A DNA stretch of 64,000 bases. Source: Auanema rhodensis. Taxonomy: Eukaryota > Nematoda > Chromadorea > Rhabditida > Rhabditidae. Every line of letters starts with the position of its first letter. Within the stretch, counting starts at the first letter, position 1. Made by a program: the position numbers and the translations under genes. The notes under the pieces were generated by a model. The model searched no databases. It was not told where the DNA came from and saw nothing but the letters and a program-made list of their open reading frames with translations. Below, one piece after another: positions 16,464 through 29,560 of this stretch. The stretch covers positions 13,144,001 through 13,208,000 of the forward strand of contig OZ059895.1 in NCBI GenBank assembly GCA_964057225.1, read 5' to 3'.

Positions 16464-16582
16464 AACTTACGGCAGGCGGGATTCCCAAGCCGTCTCCGAT
16501 CCAAGTACTAACCGGGCCCAACGTTGCTTGACTTGCCAGATCGGACGGGATGGCGTACTTTCAACGTGGTATGGTCGTAAGC
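16464..16582 (-). rRNA. 5S rRNA gene, copy 7 (haplotype D)
   Basis: First copy after the element, with the helix IV CC variant. It carries a private change at 16465, so the 3' end reads GTAAGTT and the last pair of helix I is altered. Confidence 0.8.
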
Positions 16583-16947
16583 GAAAATACCTGATATTCA
16601 ATGATTTACATACTTATCCTCGTTATTGTTTTTTTTCCAATTTCATGTTAGTTATGTAATTTTCTACGTTACATCTAAATCCCTCGATGATATCAAATCT
16701 TATGAGATCCAAATACAATAAATTAAAAAGGTTTCACAGTTGTATAGTGTTTAAACAATGTTTGTTTCAATAGGAAATAGATAGAAACAGTAAAGTTAAG
16801 ATGAAGGTTCATAAACTACTGGTTTATAACTGTAATATAGAAATGAGATTGAAGATATTTTGATGCCTTGGGTTGAGCTATCTAAGTAAAACTGCTGGAA
16901 AATTAAAAACATTTGTTACGGAAGAGATAAAATTGAAAATCAGCTGC

Positions 16948-16980
16948 ATGGCGTACTTTCAACGTGGTATGGTCGTAAGC
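16948..16980 (-). pseudogene. Body-deleted 5S
   Basis: Flank GAAAAAATC. Confidence 0.85.
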
Positions 16981-17390
16981 GAAAAAATCTGATATTCAAT
17001 GATTTACATACTTATCCTCGTTATTGTTTTTTTTCCAATTTCATGTTAGTTATGTAATTTTCTACGTTACATCTAAATTCCTCGATGATATCAAATCTTA
17101 TGAGCTCCAAATACAATAAATTAAAAAAGGTTTCACAGTTGTATAGTGTTAAAACAATGTTTGTTTCAATAGGAAATAGATAGAAACAGTAAAGTTAAGA
17201 TGAAGGTTCATAAACTACTGGTTTATAACTGTAATATAGAAATAAGATTGAAGATATTTTGATGCCTTGGGTTGAGCTATCTAAGTAAAACTGCTGGAAA
17301 ATTAAAAACATTTGTTACTGAAGAGATAAAATTGAAAATCAGCTGCATGGCGTACTTTCAACGTGGTATGATCGTTAAAAAAATTTGAAA

Positions 17391-17509
17391 AGCTTACGGC
17401 ACCCGGGATTCCCAAGCCGTCTCCGATCCAAGTACTAACCGGGCCCAACGTTGCTTGACTTGCCAGATCGGACGGGATGGCGTACTTTCAACGTGGTATG
17501 GTCGTAAGC
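17391..17509 (-). rRNA. 5S rRNA gene, copy 8 (haplotype A)
   Basis: Consensus type, intact terminators. One body-deleted unit lies between it and copy 7. Confidence 0.95.
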
Positions 17510-17919
17510 GAAAATACCTGATATTCAATGATTTACATACTTATCCTCGTTATTGTTTTTTTTCCAATTTCATGTTAGTTATGTAATTTTCTACGTTACA
17601 TCTAAATTCCTCGATGATATCAAATCTTATGAGCTCCAAATACAATAAATTAAAAAAGGTTTCACAGTTGTATAGTGTTAAAACAATGTTTGTTTCAATA
17701 GGAAATAGATAGAAACAGTAAAGTTAAGATGAAGGTTCATAAACTACTGGTTTATAACTGTAATATAGAAATAAGATTGAAGATATTTTGATGCCTTGGG
17801 TTGAGCTATCTAAGTAAAACTGCTGGAAAATTAAAAACATTTGTTACGGAAGAGATAAAATTGAAAATCAGCTGCATTGAGTACTTTCAACGTGGTATGA
17901 TCGTTAAAAAAATTTGAAA

Positions 17920-18038
17920 AGCTTACGGCAGGCGGGATTCCCAAGCCGTCTCCGATCCAAGTACTAACCGGGCCCAACGTTGCTTGACTTGCCAGATCGG
18001 ACGGGATGGCGTACTTTCAACGTGGTATGGTCGTAAGC
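17920..18038 (-). rRNA. 5S rRNA gene, copy 9 (haplotype D)
   Basis: Helix IV CC variant. Copies 8-9 and 10-11 form a 1,456-bp duplication. Confidence 0.85.
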
Positions 18039-18403
18039 GAAAATACCTGATATTCAATGATTTACATACTTATCCTCGTTATTGTTTTTTTTCCAATTTC
18101 ATGTTAGTTATGTAATTTTCCACGTTACATCTAAATCCATCGATGATATCAAATCTTATGAGATCCAAATACAATAAATTAAAAAGGTTTCACAGTTGTA
18201 TAGTGTTTAAACAATGTTTGTTTCAATAGGAAATAGATAGAAACAGTAAAGTTAAGATGAAGGTTCATAAACTACTGGTTTATAACTGTAATATAGAAAT
18301 AAGATTGAAGATATTTTGATGCCTTGGGTTGAGCTATCTAAGTAAAACTGCTGGAAAATTAAAAACATTTGTTACGGAAGAGATAAAATTGAAAATCAGC
18401 TGC

Positions 18404-18436
18404 ATGGCGTACTTTCAACGTGGTATGGTCGTAAGC
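18404..18436 (-). pseudogene. Body-deleted 5S
   Basis: Flank GAAAAAATC. Confidence 0.85.
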
Positions 18437-18846
18437 GAAAAAATCTGATATTCAATGATTTACATACTTATCCTCGTTATTGTTTTTTTTCCAATTTCAT
18501 GTTAGTTATGTAATTTTCTACGTTACATCTAAATTCCTCGATGATATCAAATCTTATGAGCTCCAAATACAATAAATTAAAAAAGGTTTCACAGTTGTAT
18601 AGTGTTAAAACAATGTTTGTTTCAATAGGAAATAGATAGAAACAGTAAAGTTAAGATGAAGGTTCATAAACTACTGGTTTATAACTGTAATATAGAAATA
18701 AGATTGAAGATATTTTGATGCCTTGGGTTGAGCTATCTAAGTAAAACTGCTGGAAAATTAAAAACATTTGTTACTGAAGAGATAAAATTGAAAATCAGCT
18801 GCATGGCGTACTTTCAACGTGGTATGATCGTTAAAAAAATTTGAAA

Positions 18847-18965
18847 AGCTTACGGCACCCGGGATTCCCAAGCCGTCTCCGATCCAAGTACTAACCGGGC
18901 CCAACGTTGCTTGACTTGCCAGATCGGACGGGATGGCGTACTTTCAACGTGGTATGGTCGTAAGC
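18847..18965 (-). rRNA. 5S rRNA gene, copy 10 (haplotype A)
   Basis: Consensus type, the duplicate of copy 8. Confidence 0.95.
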
Positions 18966-19375
18966 GAAAATACCTGATATTCAATGATTTACATACTTAT
19001 CCTCGTTATTGTTTTTTTTCCAATTTCATGTTAGTTATGTAATTTTCTACGTTACATCTAAATTCCTCGATGATATCAAATCTTATGAGCTCCAAATACA
19101 ATAAATTAAAAAAGGTTTCACAGTTGTATAGTGTTAAAACAATGTTTGTTTCAATAGGAAATAGATAGAAACAGTAAAGTTAAGATGAAGGTTCATAAAC
19201 TACTGGTTTATAACTGTAATATAGAAATAAGATTGAAGATATTTTGATGCCTTGGGTTGAGCTATCTAAGTAAAACTGCTGGAAAATTAAAAACATTTGT
19301 TACGGAAGAGATAAAATTGAAAATCAGCTGCATTGAGTACTTTCAACGTGGTATGATCGTTAAAAAAATTTGAAA

Positions 19376-19494
19376 AGCTTACGGCAGGCGGGATTCCCAA
19401 GCCGTCTCCGATCCAAGTACTAACCGGGCCCAACGTTGCTTGACTTGCCAGATCGGACGGGATGGCGTACTTTCAACGTGGTATGGTCGTAAGC
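19376..19494 (-). rRNA. 5S rRNA gene, copy 11 (haplotype D)
   Basis: Helix IV CC variant. The spacer upstream of it has the private TTTCCACG and CATCGATG also seen upstream of copies 9 and 12. Confidence 0.85.
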
Positions 19495-19859
19495 GAAAAT
19501 ACCTGATATTCAATGATTTACATACTTATCCTCGTTATTGTTTTTTTTCCAATTTCATGTTAGTTATGTAATTTTCCACGTTACATCTAAATCCATCGAT
19601 GATATCAAATCTTATGAGATCCAAATACAATAAATTAAAAAGGTTTCACAGTTGTATAGTGTTTAAACAATGTTTGTTTCAATAGGAAATAGATAGAAAC
19701 AGTAAAGTTAAGATGAAGGTTCATAAACTACTGGTTTATAACTGTAATATAGAAATAAGATTGAAGATATTTTGATGCCTTGGGTTGAGCTATCTAAGTA
19801 AAACTGCTGGAAAATTAAAAACATTTGTTACGGAAGAGATAAAATTGAAAATCAGCTGC

Positions 19860-19892
19860 ATGGCGTACTTTCAACGTGGTATGGTCGTAAGC
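19860..19892 (-). pseudogene. Body-deleted 5S
   Basis: Flank GAAAAAATC. Confidence 0.85.
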
Positions 19893-20302
19893 GAAAAAAT
19901 CTGATATTCAATGATTTACATACTTATCCTCGTTATTGTTTTTTTTCCAATTTCATGTTAGTTATGTAATTTTCTACGTTACATCTAAATTCCTCGATGA
20001 TATCAAATCTTATGAGCTCCAAATACAATAAATTAAAAAAGGTTTCACAGTTGTATAGTGTTAAAACAATGTTTGTTTCAATAGGAAATAGATAGAAACA
20101 GTAAAGTTAAGATGAAGGTTCATAAACTACTGGTTTATAACTGTAATATAGAAATAAGATTGAAGATATTTTGATGCCTTGGGTTGAGCTATCTAAGTAA
20201 AACTGCTGGAAAATTAAAAACATTTGTTACGGAAGAGATAAAATTGAAAATCAGCTGCATTGAGTACTTTCAACGTGGTATGATCGTTAAAAAAATTTGA
20301 AA

Positions 20303-20421
20303 AGCTTACGGCAGGCGGGATTCCCAAGCCGTCTCCGATCCAAGTACTAACCGGGCCCAACGTTGCTTGACTTGCCAGATCGGACGGGATGGCGTACTTT
20401 CAACGTGGTATGGTCGTAAGC
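20303..20421 (-). rRNA. 5S rRNA gene, copy 12 (haplotype D)
   Basis: Helix IV CC variant, 927 bp from copy 11 with one body-deleted unit between. Confidence 0.85.
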
Positions 20422-20786
20422 GAAAATACCTGATATTCAATGATTTACATACTTATCCTCGTTATTGTTTTTTTTCCAATTTCATGTTAGTTATGTAATT
20501 TTCCACGTTACATCTAAATCCATCGATGATATCAAATCTTATGAGATCCAAATACAATAAATTAAAAAGGTTTCACAGTTGTATAGTGTTTAAACAATGT
20601 TTGTTTCAATAGGAAATAGATAGAAACAGTAAAGTTAAGATGAAGGTTCATAAACTACTGGTTTATAACTGTAATATAGAAATAAGATTGAAGATATTTT
20701 GATGCCTTGGGTTGAGCTATCTAAGTAAAACTGCTGGAAAATTAAAAACATTTGTTACGGAAGAGATAAAATTGAAAATCAGCTGC

Positions 20787-20819
20787 ATGGCGTACTTTCA
20801 ACGTGGTATGGTCGTAAGC
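20787..20819 (-). pseudogene. Body-deleted 5S
   Basis: Flank GAAAAAATC. Confidence 0.85.
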
Positions 20820-21229
20820 GAAAAAATCTGATATTCAATGATTTACATACTTATCCTCGTTATTGTTTTTTTTCCAATTTCATGTTAGTTATGTAATTTT
20901 CTACGTTACATCTAAATTCCTCGATGATATCAAATCTTATGAGCTCCAAATACAATAAATTAAAAAAGGTTTCACAGTTGTATAGTGTTAAAACAATGTT
21001 TGTTTCAATAGGAAATAGATAGAAACAGTAAAGTTAAGATGAAGGTTCATAAACTACTGGTTTATAACTGTAATATAGAAATAAGATTGAAGATATTTTG
21101 ATGCCTTGGGTTGAGCTATCTAAGTAAAACTGCTGGAAAATTAAAAACATTTGTTACTGAAGAGATAAAATTGAAAATCAGCTGCATGGCGTACTTTCAA
21201 CGTGGTATGATCGTTAAAAAAATTTGAAA

Positions 21230-21348
21230 AGCTTACGGCACCCGGGATTCCCAAGCCGTCTCCGATCCAAGTACTAACCGGGCCCAACGTTGCTTGACTT
21301 GCCAGATCGGACGGGATGGCGTACTTTCAACGTGGTATGGTCGTAAGC
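21230..21348 (-). rRNA. 5S rRNA gene, copy 13 (haplotype A)
   Basis: Consensus type. Confidence 0.95.
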
Positions 21349-21758
21349 GAAAATACCTGATATTCAATGATTTACATACTTATCCTCGTTATTGTTTTTT
21401 TTCCAATTTCATGTTAGTTATGTAATTTTCTACGTTACATCTAAATTCCTCGATGATATCAAATCTTATGAGCTCCAAATACAATAAATTAAAAAAGGTT
21501 TCACAGTTGTATAGTGTTAAAACAATGTTTGTTTCAATAGGAAATAGATAGAAACAGTAAAGTTAAGATGAAGGTTCATAAACTACTGGTTTATAACTGT
21601 AATATAGAAATAAGATTGAAGATATTTTGATGCCTTGGGTTGAGCTATCTAAGTAAAACTGCTGGAAAATTAAAAATATTTGTTACGGAAGAGATAAAAT
21701 TGAAAATCAGCTGCATTGCGTACTTTCAACGTGGTATGATCGTTAAAAAAATTTGAAA

Positions 21759-21877
21759 AGCTTACGGCACCCGGGATTCCCAAGCCGTCTCCGATCCAAG
21801 TACTAACCGGGTCCAACGTTGCTTGACTTGCCAGATCGGACGAGATGGCGTACTTTCAACGTGGTATGGTCGTAAGC
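21759..21877 (-). rRNA. 5S rRNA gene, copy 14 (haplotype F)
   Basis: GUUGGACCCGG and CCAUCUCGUC as in E, but with the normal CCC-type tail and intact T7. A natural recombinant. Confidence 0.92.
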
Positions 21878-22242
21878 GAAAATACCTGATATTCAATGAT
21901 TTACATACTTATCCTCGTTATTGTTTTTTTCCAATTTCATGTTAGTTATGTAATTTTCTACGTTACATCTAAATCCCTCGATGATATCAAATCTTATGAG
22001 ATCCAAATACAATAAATTAAAAAAGGTTTCACAGTTGTATAGTGTTTAAACAATGTTTGTTTCAATAGGAAATAGATAGAAACAGTAAAGTTAAGATGAA
22101 GGTTCATAAACTACTGGTTTATAACTGTAATATAGAAATAAGATTGAAGATATTTTGATGCCTTGGGTTGAGCTATCTAAGTAAAACTGCTGGAAAATTA
22201 AAAACATTTGTTACGGAAGAGATAAAATTGAAAATCAGCTGC

Positions 22243-22275
22243 ATGGCGTACTTTCAACGTGGTATGGTCGTAAGC
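22243..22275 (-). pseudogene. Body-deleted 5S
   Basis: Flank GAAAATACC, the form usual at complete genes. Confidence 0.85.
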
Positions 22276-22685
22276 GAAAATACCTGATATTCAATGATTT
22301 ACATACTTATCCTCGTTATTGTTTTTTTTTCAATTTCATGTTAGTTATGTAATTTTCTACGTTACATCTAAATTCCTCGATGATATCAAATCTTATGAGC
22401 TCCAAATACAATAAATTAAAAAAGGTTTCACAGTTGTATAGTGTTAAAACAATGTTTGTTTCAATAGGAAATAGATAGAAACAGTAAAGTTAAGATGAAG
22501 GTTCATAAACTACTGGTTTATATCTGTAATATAGAAATAAGATTGAAGATATTTTGATGCCTTGGGTTGAGCTATCTAAGTAAAACTGCTGGAAAATTAA
22601 AAACATTTGTTACTGAAGAGATAAAATTGAAAATCAGCTGCATGGCGTACTTTCAACGTGGTATGATCGTTAAAAAAATTTGAAA

Positions 22686-22804
22686 AGCTTACGGCACCCG
22701 GGATTCCCAAGCCGTCTCCGATCCAAGTACTAACCGAGCCCAACGTTGCTTGACTTGCCAGATCGGACGGGATGGCGTACTTTCAACGTGGTATGGTCGT
22801 AAGC
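22686..22804 (-). rRNA. 5S rRNA gene, copy 15 (haplotype B)
   Basis: GUUGGGCUCGG. The upstream flank is GAAATAACC (forward), shared with copy 16. Confidence 0.93.
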
Positions 22805-23170
22805 GAAATAACCTGATATTCAATGATTTACATACTTATCCTCGTTATTGTTTTTTTTTCAATTTCATGTTAGTTATGTAATTTTCTACGTTACATCTAA
22901 ATTCCTCGATGATATCAAATCTTATGAGCTCCAAATACAATAATTTAAAAAAGGTTTCACAGTTGTATAGTGTTAAAACAATGTTTGTTTCAATAGGAAA
23001 TAGATAGAAACAGTAAAGTTAAGATGAAGGTTCATAAACTACTGGTTTATAACTGTAATATAGAAATAAGATTGAAGATATTTTGATGCCTTGGGTTGAG
23101 CTATCTAAGTAAAACTGCTGGAAAATTAAAAACATTTGTTACGGAAGAGATAAAATTGAAAATCAGCTGC

Positions 23171-23203
23171 ATGGCGTACTTTCAACGTGGTATGGTCGTA
23201 AGC
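23171..23203 (-). pseudogene. Body-deleted 5S
   Basis: Flank GAAAATACC; class 2 spacers on both sides. Confidence 0.85.
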
Positions 23204-23613
23204 GAAAATACCTGATATTCAATGATTTACATACTTATCCTCGTTATTGTTTTTTTTTCAATTTCATGTTAGTTATGTAATTTTCTACGTTACATCTAAA
23301 TTCCTCGATGATATCAAATCTTATGAGCTCCAAATACAATAATTTAAAAAAGGTTTCACAGTTGTATAGTGTTAAAACAATGTTTGTTTCAATAGGAAAT
23401 AGATAGAAACAGTAAAGTTAAGATGAAGGTTCATAAACTACTGGTTTATATCTGTAATATAGAAATAAGATTGAAGATATTTTGATGCCTTGGGTTGAGC
23501 TATCTAAGTAAAACTGCTGGAAAATTAAAAACATTTGTTACTGAAGAGATAAAATTGAAAATCAGCTGCATGGCGTACTTTCAACGTGGTATGATCGTTA
23601 AAAAAATTTGAAA

Positions 23614-23732
23614 AGCTTACGGCACCCGGGATTCCCAAGCCGTCTCCGATCCAAGTACTAACCGAGCCCAACGTTGCTTGACTTGCCAGATCGGACGGGA
23701 TGGCGTACTTTCAACGTGGTATGGTCGTAAGC
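23614..23732 (-). rRNA. 5S rRNA gene, copy 16 (haplotype B)
   Basis: Duplicate of copy 15 at a 928-bp offset. Confidence 0.93.
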
Positions 23733-24142
23733 GAAATAACCTGATATTCAATGATTTACATACTTATCCTCGTTATTGTTTTTTTTTCAATTTCATGTTA
23801 GTTATGTAATTTTCTACGTTACATCTAAATTCCTCGATGATATCAAATCTTATGAGCTCCAAATACAATAATTTAAAAAAGGTTTCACAGTTGTATAGTG
23901 TTAAAACAATGTTTGTTTCAATAGGAAATAGATAGAAACAGTAAAGTTAAGATGAAGGTTCATAAACTACTGGTTTATAACTGTAATATAGAAATAAGAT
24001 TGAAGATATTTTGATGCCTTGGGTTGAGCTATCTAAGTAAAACTGCTGGAAAATTAAAAACATTTGTTACTGAAGAGATAAAATTGAAAATCAGCTGCAT
24101 GGCGTACTTTCAACGTGGTATGATCGTTAAAAAAATTTGAAA

Positions 24143-24261
24143 AGCTTACGGCACCCGGGATTCCCAAGCCGTCTTCGATCCAAGTACTAACCGAGCCCAA
24201 CGTTGCTTGACTTGCCAGATCGGACGCGATGGCTTACTTTCAACGTGGTATGGTCGTAAGC
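24143..24261 (-). rRNA. 5S rRNA gene, copy 17 (haplotype C)
   Basis: AUCGAAGAC in box C and CCAUCGCGUC. It has an extra private change (forward GGCTTAC for GGCGTAC). Confidence 0.88.
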
Positions 24262-24671
24262 GAAAATACCTGATATTCAATGATTTACATACTTATCCTC
24301 GTTATTGTTTTTTTTCCAATTTCATGTTAGTTATGTAATTTTCTACGTTACATCTAAATTCCTCGATGATATCAAATCTTATGAACTCCAAATACAATAA
24401 ATTAAAAAAGGTTTCACAGTTGTATAGCGTTAAAACAATGTTTGTTTCAATAGGAAATAGATAGAAACAGTAAAGTTAAGATGAAGGTTCATAAACTACT
24501 GGTTTATAACTGTAATATAGAAATAAGATTGAAGATATTTTGATGCCTTGGGTTGAGCTATCTAAGTAAAACTGCTGGAAAATTAAAAATATTTGTTACG
24601 GAAGAGATAAAATTGAAAATCAGCTGCATTGAGTACTTTCAACGTGGTATGATCGTTAAATAAATTTGAAA

Positions 24672-24790
24672 AGCTTACGGCAGGCGGGATTCCCAAGCCG
24701 TCTCCGATCCAAGTACTAACCGGGTCCAACGTTGCTTGACTTGCCAGATCGGACGAGATGGCGTACTTTCAACGTGGTATGGTCGTAAGC
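24672..24790 (-). rRNA. 5S rRNA gene, copy 18 (haplotype E)
   Basis: Helix IV CC variant with GUUGGACCCGG. The distal terminator is broken to TTTATTT. Confidence 0.82.
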
Positions 24791-25156
24791 GAAAATATCT
24801 GATATTCAATGATTTACATACTTATCCTCGTTATTGTTTTTTTTCCAATTTCATGTTAGTTATGTAATTTTCTACGTTACATCTAAATCCCTCGATGATA
24901 TCAAATCTTATGAGATCCAAATACAATAAATTAAAAAAGGTTTCACAGTTGTATAGTGTTTAAACAATGTTTGTTTCAATAGGAAATAGATAGAAACAGT
25001 AAAGTTAAGATGAAGGTTCATAAACTACTGGTTTATAACTGTAATATAGAAATAAGATTGAAGATATTTTGATGCCTTGGGTTGAGCTATCTAAGTAAAA
25101 CTGCTGGAAAATTAAAAACATTTGTTACGGAAGAGATAAAATTGAAAATCAGCTGC

Positions 25157-25189
25157 ATGGCGTACTTTCAACGTGGTATGGTCGTAAGC
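25157..25189 (-). pseudogene. Body-deleted 5S
   Basis: Flank GAAAAAATC, then class 1 spacer with private ACATTTTTATCC. Confidence 0.85.
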
Positions 25190-25599
25190 GAAAAAATCTG
25201 ATATTCAATGATTTACATTTTTATCCTCGTTATTGTTTTTTTTCCAATTTCATGTTAGTTATGTAATTTTCTACGTTACATCTAAATCCCTCGATGATAT
25301 CAAATCTTATGAGATCCAAATACAATAAATTAAAAAAGGTTTCACAGTTGTATAGTGTTTAAACAATGTTTGTTTCAATAGGAAATAGATAGAAACAGTA
25401 AAGTTAAGATGAAGGTTCATACACTACTGGTTTATAACTGTAATATAGAAATAAGATTGAAGATATTTTGATGCCTTGGGTTGAGCTATCTAAGTAAAAC
25501 TGCTGGAAAATTAAAAATATTTGTTACGGAAGAGATAAAATTGAAAATCAGCTGCATTGAGTACTTTCAACGTGGTATGATCGTTAAAAAAATTTGAAA

Positions 25600-25718
25600 A
25601 GCTTACGGCACCCGGGATTCCCAAGCCGTCTTCGATCCAAGTACTAACCGAGCCCAACGTTGCTTGACTTGCCAGATCGGACGCGATGGCGTACTTTCAA
25701 CGTGGTATGGTCGTAAGC
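25600..25718 (-). rRNA. 5S rRNA gene, copy 19 (haplotype C)
   Basis: Box C AUCGAAGAC, T7 intact. Confidence 0.88.
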
Positions 25719-26128
25719 GAAAATACCTGATATTCAATGATTTACATACTTATCCTCGTTATTGTTTTTTTTCCAATTTCATGTTAGTTATGTAATTTTC
25801 TACGTTACATCTAAATTCCTCGATGATATCAAATCTTATGAACTCCAAATACAATAAATTAAAAAAGGTTTCACAGTTGTATAGTGTTAAAACAATGTTT
25901 GTTTCAATAGGAAATAGATAGAAACAGTAAAGTTAAGATGAAGGTTCATACACTACTGGTTTATAACTGTAATATAGAAATAAGATTGAAGATATTTTGA
26001 TGCCTTGGGTTGAGCTATCTAAGTAAAACTGCTGGAAAATTAAAAATATTTGTTACGGAAGAGATAAAATTGAAAATCAGCTGCATTGAGTACTTTCAAC
26101 GTGGTATGATCGTTAAATAAATTTGAAA

Positions 26129-26247
26129 AGCTTACGGCACCCGGGATTCCCAAGCCGTCTCCGATCCAAGTACTAACCGGGTCCAACGTTGCTTGACTTG
26201 CCAGATCGGACGAGATGGCGTACTTTCAACGTGGTATGGTCGTAAGC
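26129..26247 (-). rRNA. 5S rRNA gene, copy 20 (haplotype F)
   Basis: CCC-type tail joined to the E body and E terminator (TTTATTT), which places a crossover between the tail and the rest. Confidence 0.9.
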
Positions 26248-26613
26248 GAAAATACCTGATATTCAATGATTTACATACTTATCCTCGTTATTGTTTTTTT
26301 TCCAATTTCATGTTAGTTATGTAATTTTCTACGTTACATCTAAATCCCTCGATGATATCAAATCTTATGAGATCCAAATACAATAAATTAAAAAAGGTTT
26401 CACAGTTGTATAGTGTTTAAACAATGTTTGTTTCGATAGGAAATAGATAGAAACAGTAAAGTTAAGATGAAGGTTCATAAACTACTGGTTTATAACTGTA
26501 ATATAGAAATAAGATTGAAGATATTTTGATGCCTTGGGTTGAGCTATCTAAGTAAAACTGCTGGAAAATTAAAAACATTTGTTACGGAAGAGATAAAATT
26601 GAAAATCAGCTGC

Positions 26614-26646
26614 ATGGCGTACTTTCAACGTGGTATGGTCGTAAGC
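26614..26646 (-). pseudogene. Body-deleted 5S
   Basis: Flank GAAAAAATC. Confidence 0.85.
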
Positions 26647-27056
26647 GAAAAAATCTGATATTCAATGATTTACATACTTATCCTCGTTATTGTTTTTTTT
26701 TCAATTTCATGTTAGTTATGTAATTTTCTACGTTACATCTAAATTCCTCGATGATATCAAATCTTATGAGCTCCAAATACAATAAATTAAAAAAGGTTTC
26801 ACAGTTGTATAGTGTTAAAACAATGTTTGTTTCAATAGGAAATAGATAGAAACAGTAAAGTTAAGATGAAGGTTCATAAACTACTGGTTTATATCTGTAA
26901 TATAGAAATAAGATTGAAGATATTTTGATGCCTTGGGTTGAGCTATCTAAGTAAAACTGCTGGAAAATTAAAAACATTTGTTACTGAAGAGATAAAATTG
27001 AAAATCAGCTGCATGGCGTACTTTCAACGTGGTATGATCGTTAAAAAAATTTGAAA

Positions 27057-27175
27057 AGCTTACGGCACCCGGGATTCCCAAGCCGTCTCCGATCCAAGTA
27101 CTAACCGAGCCCAACGTTGCTTGACTTGCCAGATCGGACGGGATGGCGTACTTTCAACGTGGTATGGTCGTAAGC
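27057..27175 (-). rRNA. 5S rRNA gene, copy 21 (haplotype B)
   Basis: GUUGGGCUCGG, intact terminators. Confidence 0.93.
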
Positions 27176-27541
27176 GAAAATACCTGATATTCAATGATTT
27201 ACATACATATCCTCGTTATTGTTTTTTTTCCAATTTCATGTTAGTTATGTAATTTTCTACGTTACATCTAAATCCCTCGATGATATCAAATCTTATGAGA
27301 TCCAAATACAATAAATTAAAAAAGGTTTCACAGTTGTATAGTGTTTAAACAATGTTTGTTTCAATAGGAAATAGATAGAAACAGTAAAGTTAAGATGAAG
27401 GTTCATAAACTACTGGTTTATAACTGTAATATAGAAATAAGATTGAAGATATTTTGATGCCTTGGGTTGAGCTATCTAAGTAAAACTGCTGGAAAATTAA
27501 AAACTTTTGTTACGGAAGAGATAAAATTGAAAATCAGCTGC

Positions 27542-27574
27542 ATGGCGTACTTTCAACGTGGTATGGTCGTAAGC
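27542..27574 (-). pseudogene. Body-deleted 5S
   Basis: Flank GAAAAAATC. Confidence 0.85.
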
Positions 27575-27984
27575 GAAAAAATCTGATATTCAATGATTTA
27601 CATACTTATCCTCGTTATTGTTTTTTTTCCAATTTCATGTTAGTTATGTAATTTTCTACGTTACATCTAAATTCCTCGATGATATCAAATCTTATGAGCT
27701 CCAAATACAATAAATTAAAAAAGGTTTCACAGATGTATAGTGTTAAAACAATGTTTGTTTCAATAGGAAATAGATAGAAACAGTAAAGTTAAGATGAAGG
27801 TTCATAAACTACTGGTTTATAACTGTAATATAGAAATAAGATTGAAGATATTTTGATGCCTTGGGTTGAGCTATCTAAGTAAAACTGCTGGAAAATTAAA
27901 AACATTTGTTACTGAAGAGATAAAATTGAAAATCAGCTGCATGGCGTACTTTCAACGTGGTATGATCGTTAAAAAAATTTGAAA

Positions 27985-28103
27985 AGCTTACGGCACCCGG
28001 GATTCCCAAGCCGTCTCCGATCCAAGTACTAACCGGGCCCAACGTTGCTTGACTTGCCAGATCGGACGAGATGGCGTACTTTCAACGTGGTATGGTCGTA
28101 AGC
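27985..28103 (-). rRNA. 5S rRNA gene, copy 22 (haplotype A2)
   Basis: Consensus with CCAUCUCGUC. Confidence 0.95.
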
Positions 28104-28513
28104 GAAAATACCTGATATTCAATGATTTACATACTTATCCTCGTTATTGTTTTTTTTCCAATTTCATGTTAGTTATGTAATTTTCTACGTTACATCTAAA
28201 TCCCTCGATGATATCAAATCTTATGAGATCCAAATACAATAAATTAAAAAAGGTTTCACAGTTGTATAGTGTTTAAACAATGTTTGTTTCAATAGGAAAT
28301 AGATAGAAACAGTAAAGTTAAGATGAAGGTTCATAAACTACTGGTTTATAACTGTAATATAGAAATAAGATTGAAGATATTTTGATGCCTTGGGTTGAGC
28401 TATCTAAGTAAAACTGCTGGAAAATTAAAAATATTTGTTACGGAAGAGATAAAATTGAAAATCAGCTGCATTGAGTACTTTCAACGTGGTATGATCGTTA
28501 AATAAATTTGAAA

Positions 28514-28632
28514 AGCTTACGGCAGGCGGGATTCCCAAGCCGTCTCCGATCCAAGTACTAACCGGGTCCAACGTTGCTTGACTTGCCAGATCGGACGAGA
28601 TGGCGTACTTTCAACGTGGTATGGTCGTAAGC
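28514..28632 (-). rRNA. 5S rRNA gene, copy 23 (haplotype E)
   Basis: Helix IV CC variant, broken distal terminator. The upstream flank is the GAAAAAATC form usually found beside body-deleted units. Confidence 0.82.
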
Positions 28633-28998
28633 GAAAAAATCTGATATTCAATGATTTACATACTTATCCTCGTTATTGTATTTTTTCCAATTTCATGTTA
28701 GTTATGTAATTTTCTACGTTACATCTAAATTCCTCGATGATATCAAATCTTATGAGCTCCAAATACAATAAATTAAAAAAGGTTTCACAGATGTATAGTG
28801 TTAAAACAATGTTTGTTTCAATAGGAAATAGATAGAAACAGTAAAGTTAAGATGAAGGTTCATAAACTACTGGTTTATAACTGTAATATAGAAATAAGAT
28901 TGAAGATATTTTGATGCCTTGGGTTGAGCTATCTAAGTAAAACTGCTGGAAAATTAAAAACATTTGTTACGGAAGAGATAAAATTGAAAATCAGCTGC

Positions 28999-29031
28999 AT
29001 GGCGTACTTTCAACGTGGTATGGTCGTAAGC
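28999..29031 (-). pseudogene. Body-deleted 5S
   Basis: Flank GAAAAAATC; near the left edge of the 4,240-bp duplication. Confidence 0.85.
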
Positions 29032-29441
29032 GAAAAAATCTGATATTCAATGATTTACATACTTATCCTCGTTATTGTTTTTTTTTCAATTTCATGTTAG
29101 TTATGTAATTTTCTACGTTACATCTAAATTCCTCGATGATATCAAATCTTATGAGCTCCAAATACAATAAATTAAAAAAGGTTTCACAGTTGTATAGTGT
29201 TAAAACAATGTTTGTTTCAATAGGAAATAGATAGAAACAGTAAAGTTAAGATGAAGGTTCATAAACTACTGGTTTATATCTGTAATATAGAAATAAGATT
29301 GAAGATATTTTGATGCCTTGGGTTGAGCTATCTAAGTAAAACTGCTGGAAAATTAAAAACATTTGTTACTGAAGAGATAAAATTGAAAATCAGCTGCATG
29401 GCGTACTTTCAACGTGGTATGATCGTTAAAAAAATTTGAAA

Positions 29442-29560
29442 AGCTTACGGCACCCGGGATTCCCAAGCCGTCTCCGATCCAAGTACTAACCGAGCCCAAC
29501 GTTGCTTGACTTGCCAGATCGGACGGGATGGCGTACTTTCAACGTGGTATGGTCGTAAGC
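29442..29560 (-). rRNA. 5S rRNA gene, copy 24 (haplotype B)
   Basis: First gene of a segment that is repeated 4,240 bp further on (copy 29). Confidence 0.93.
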
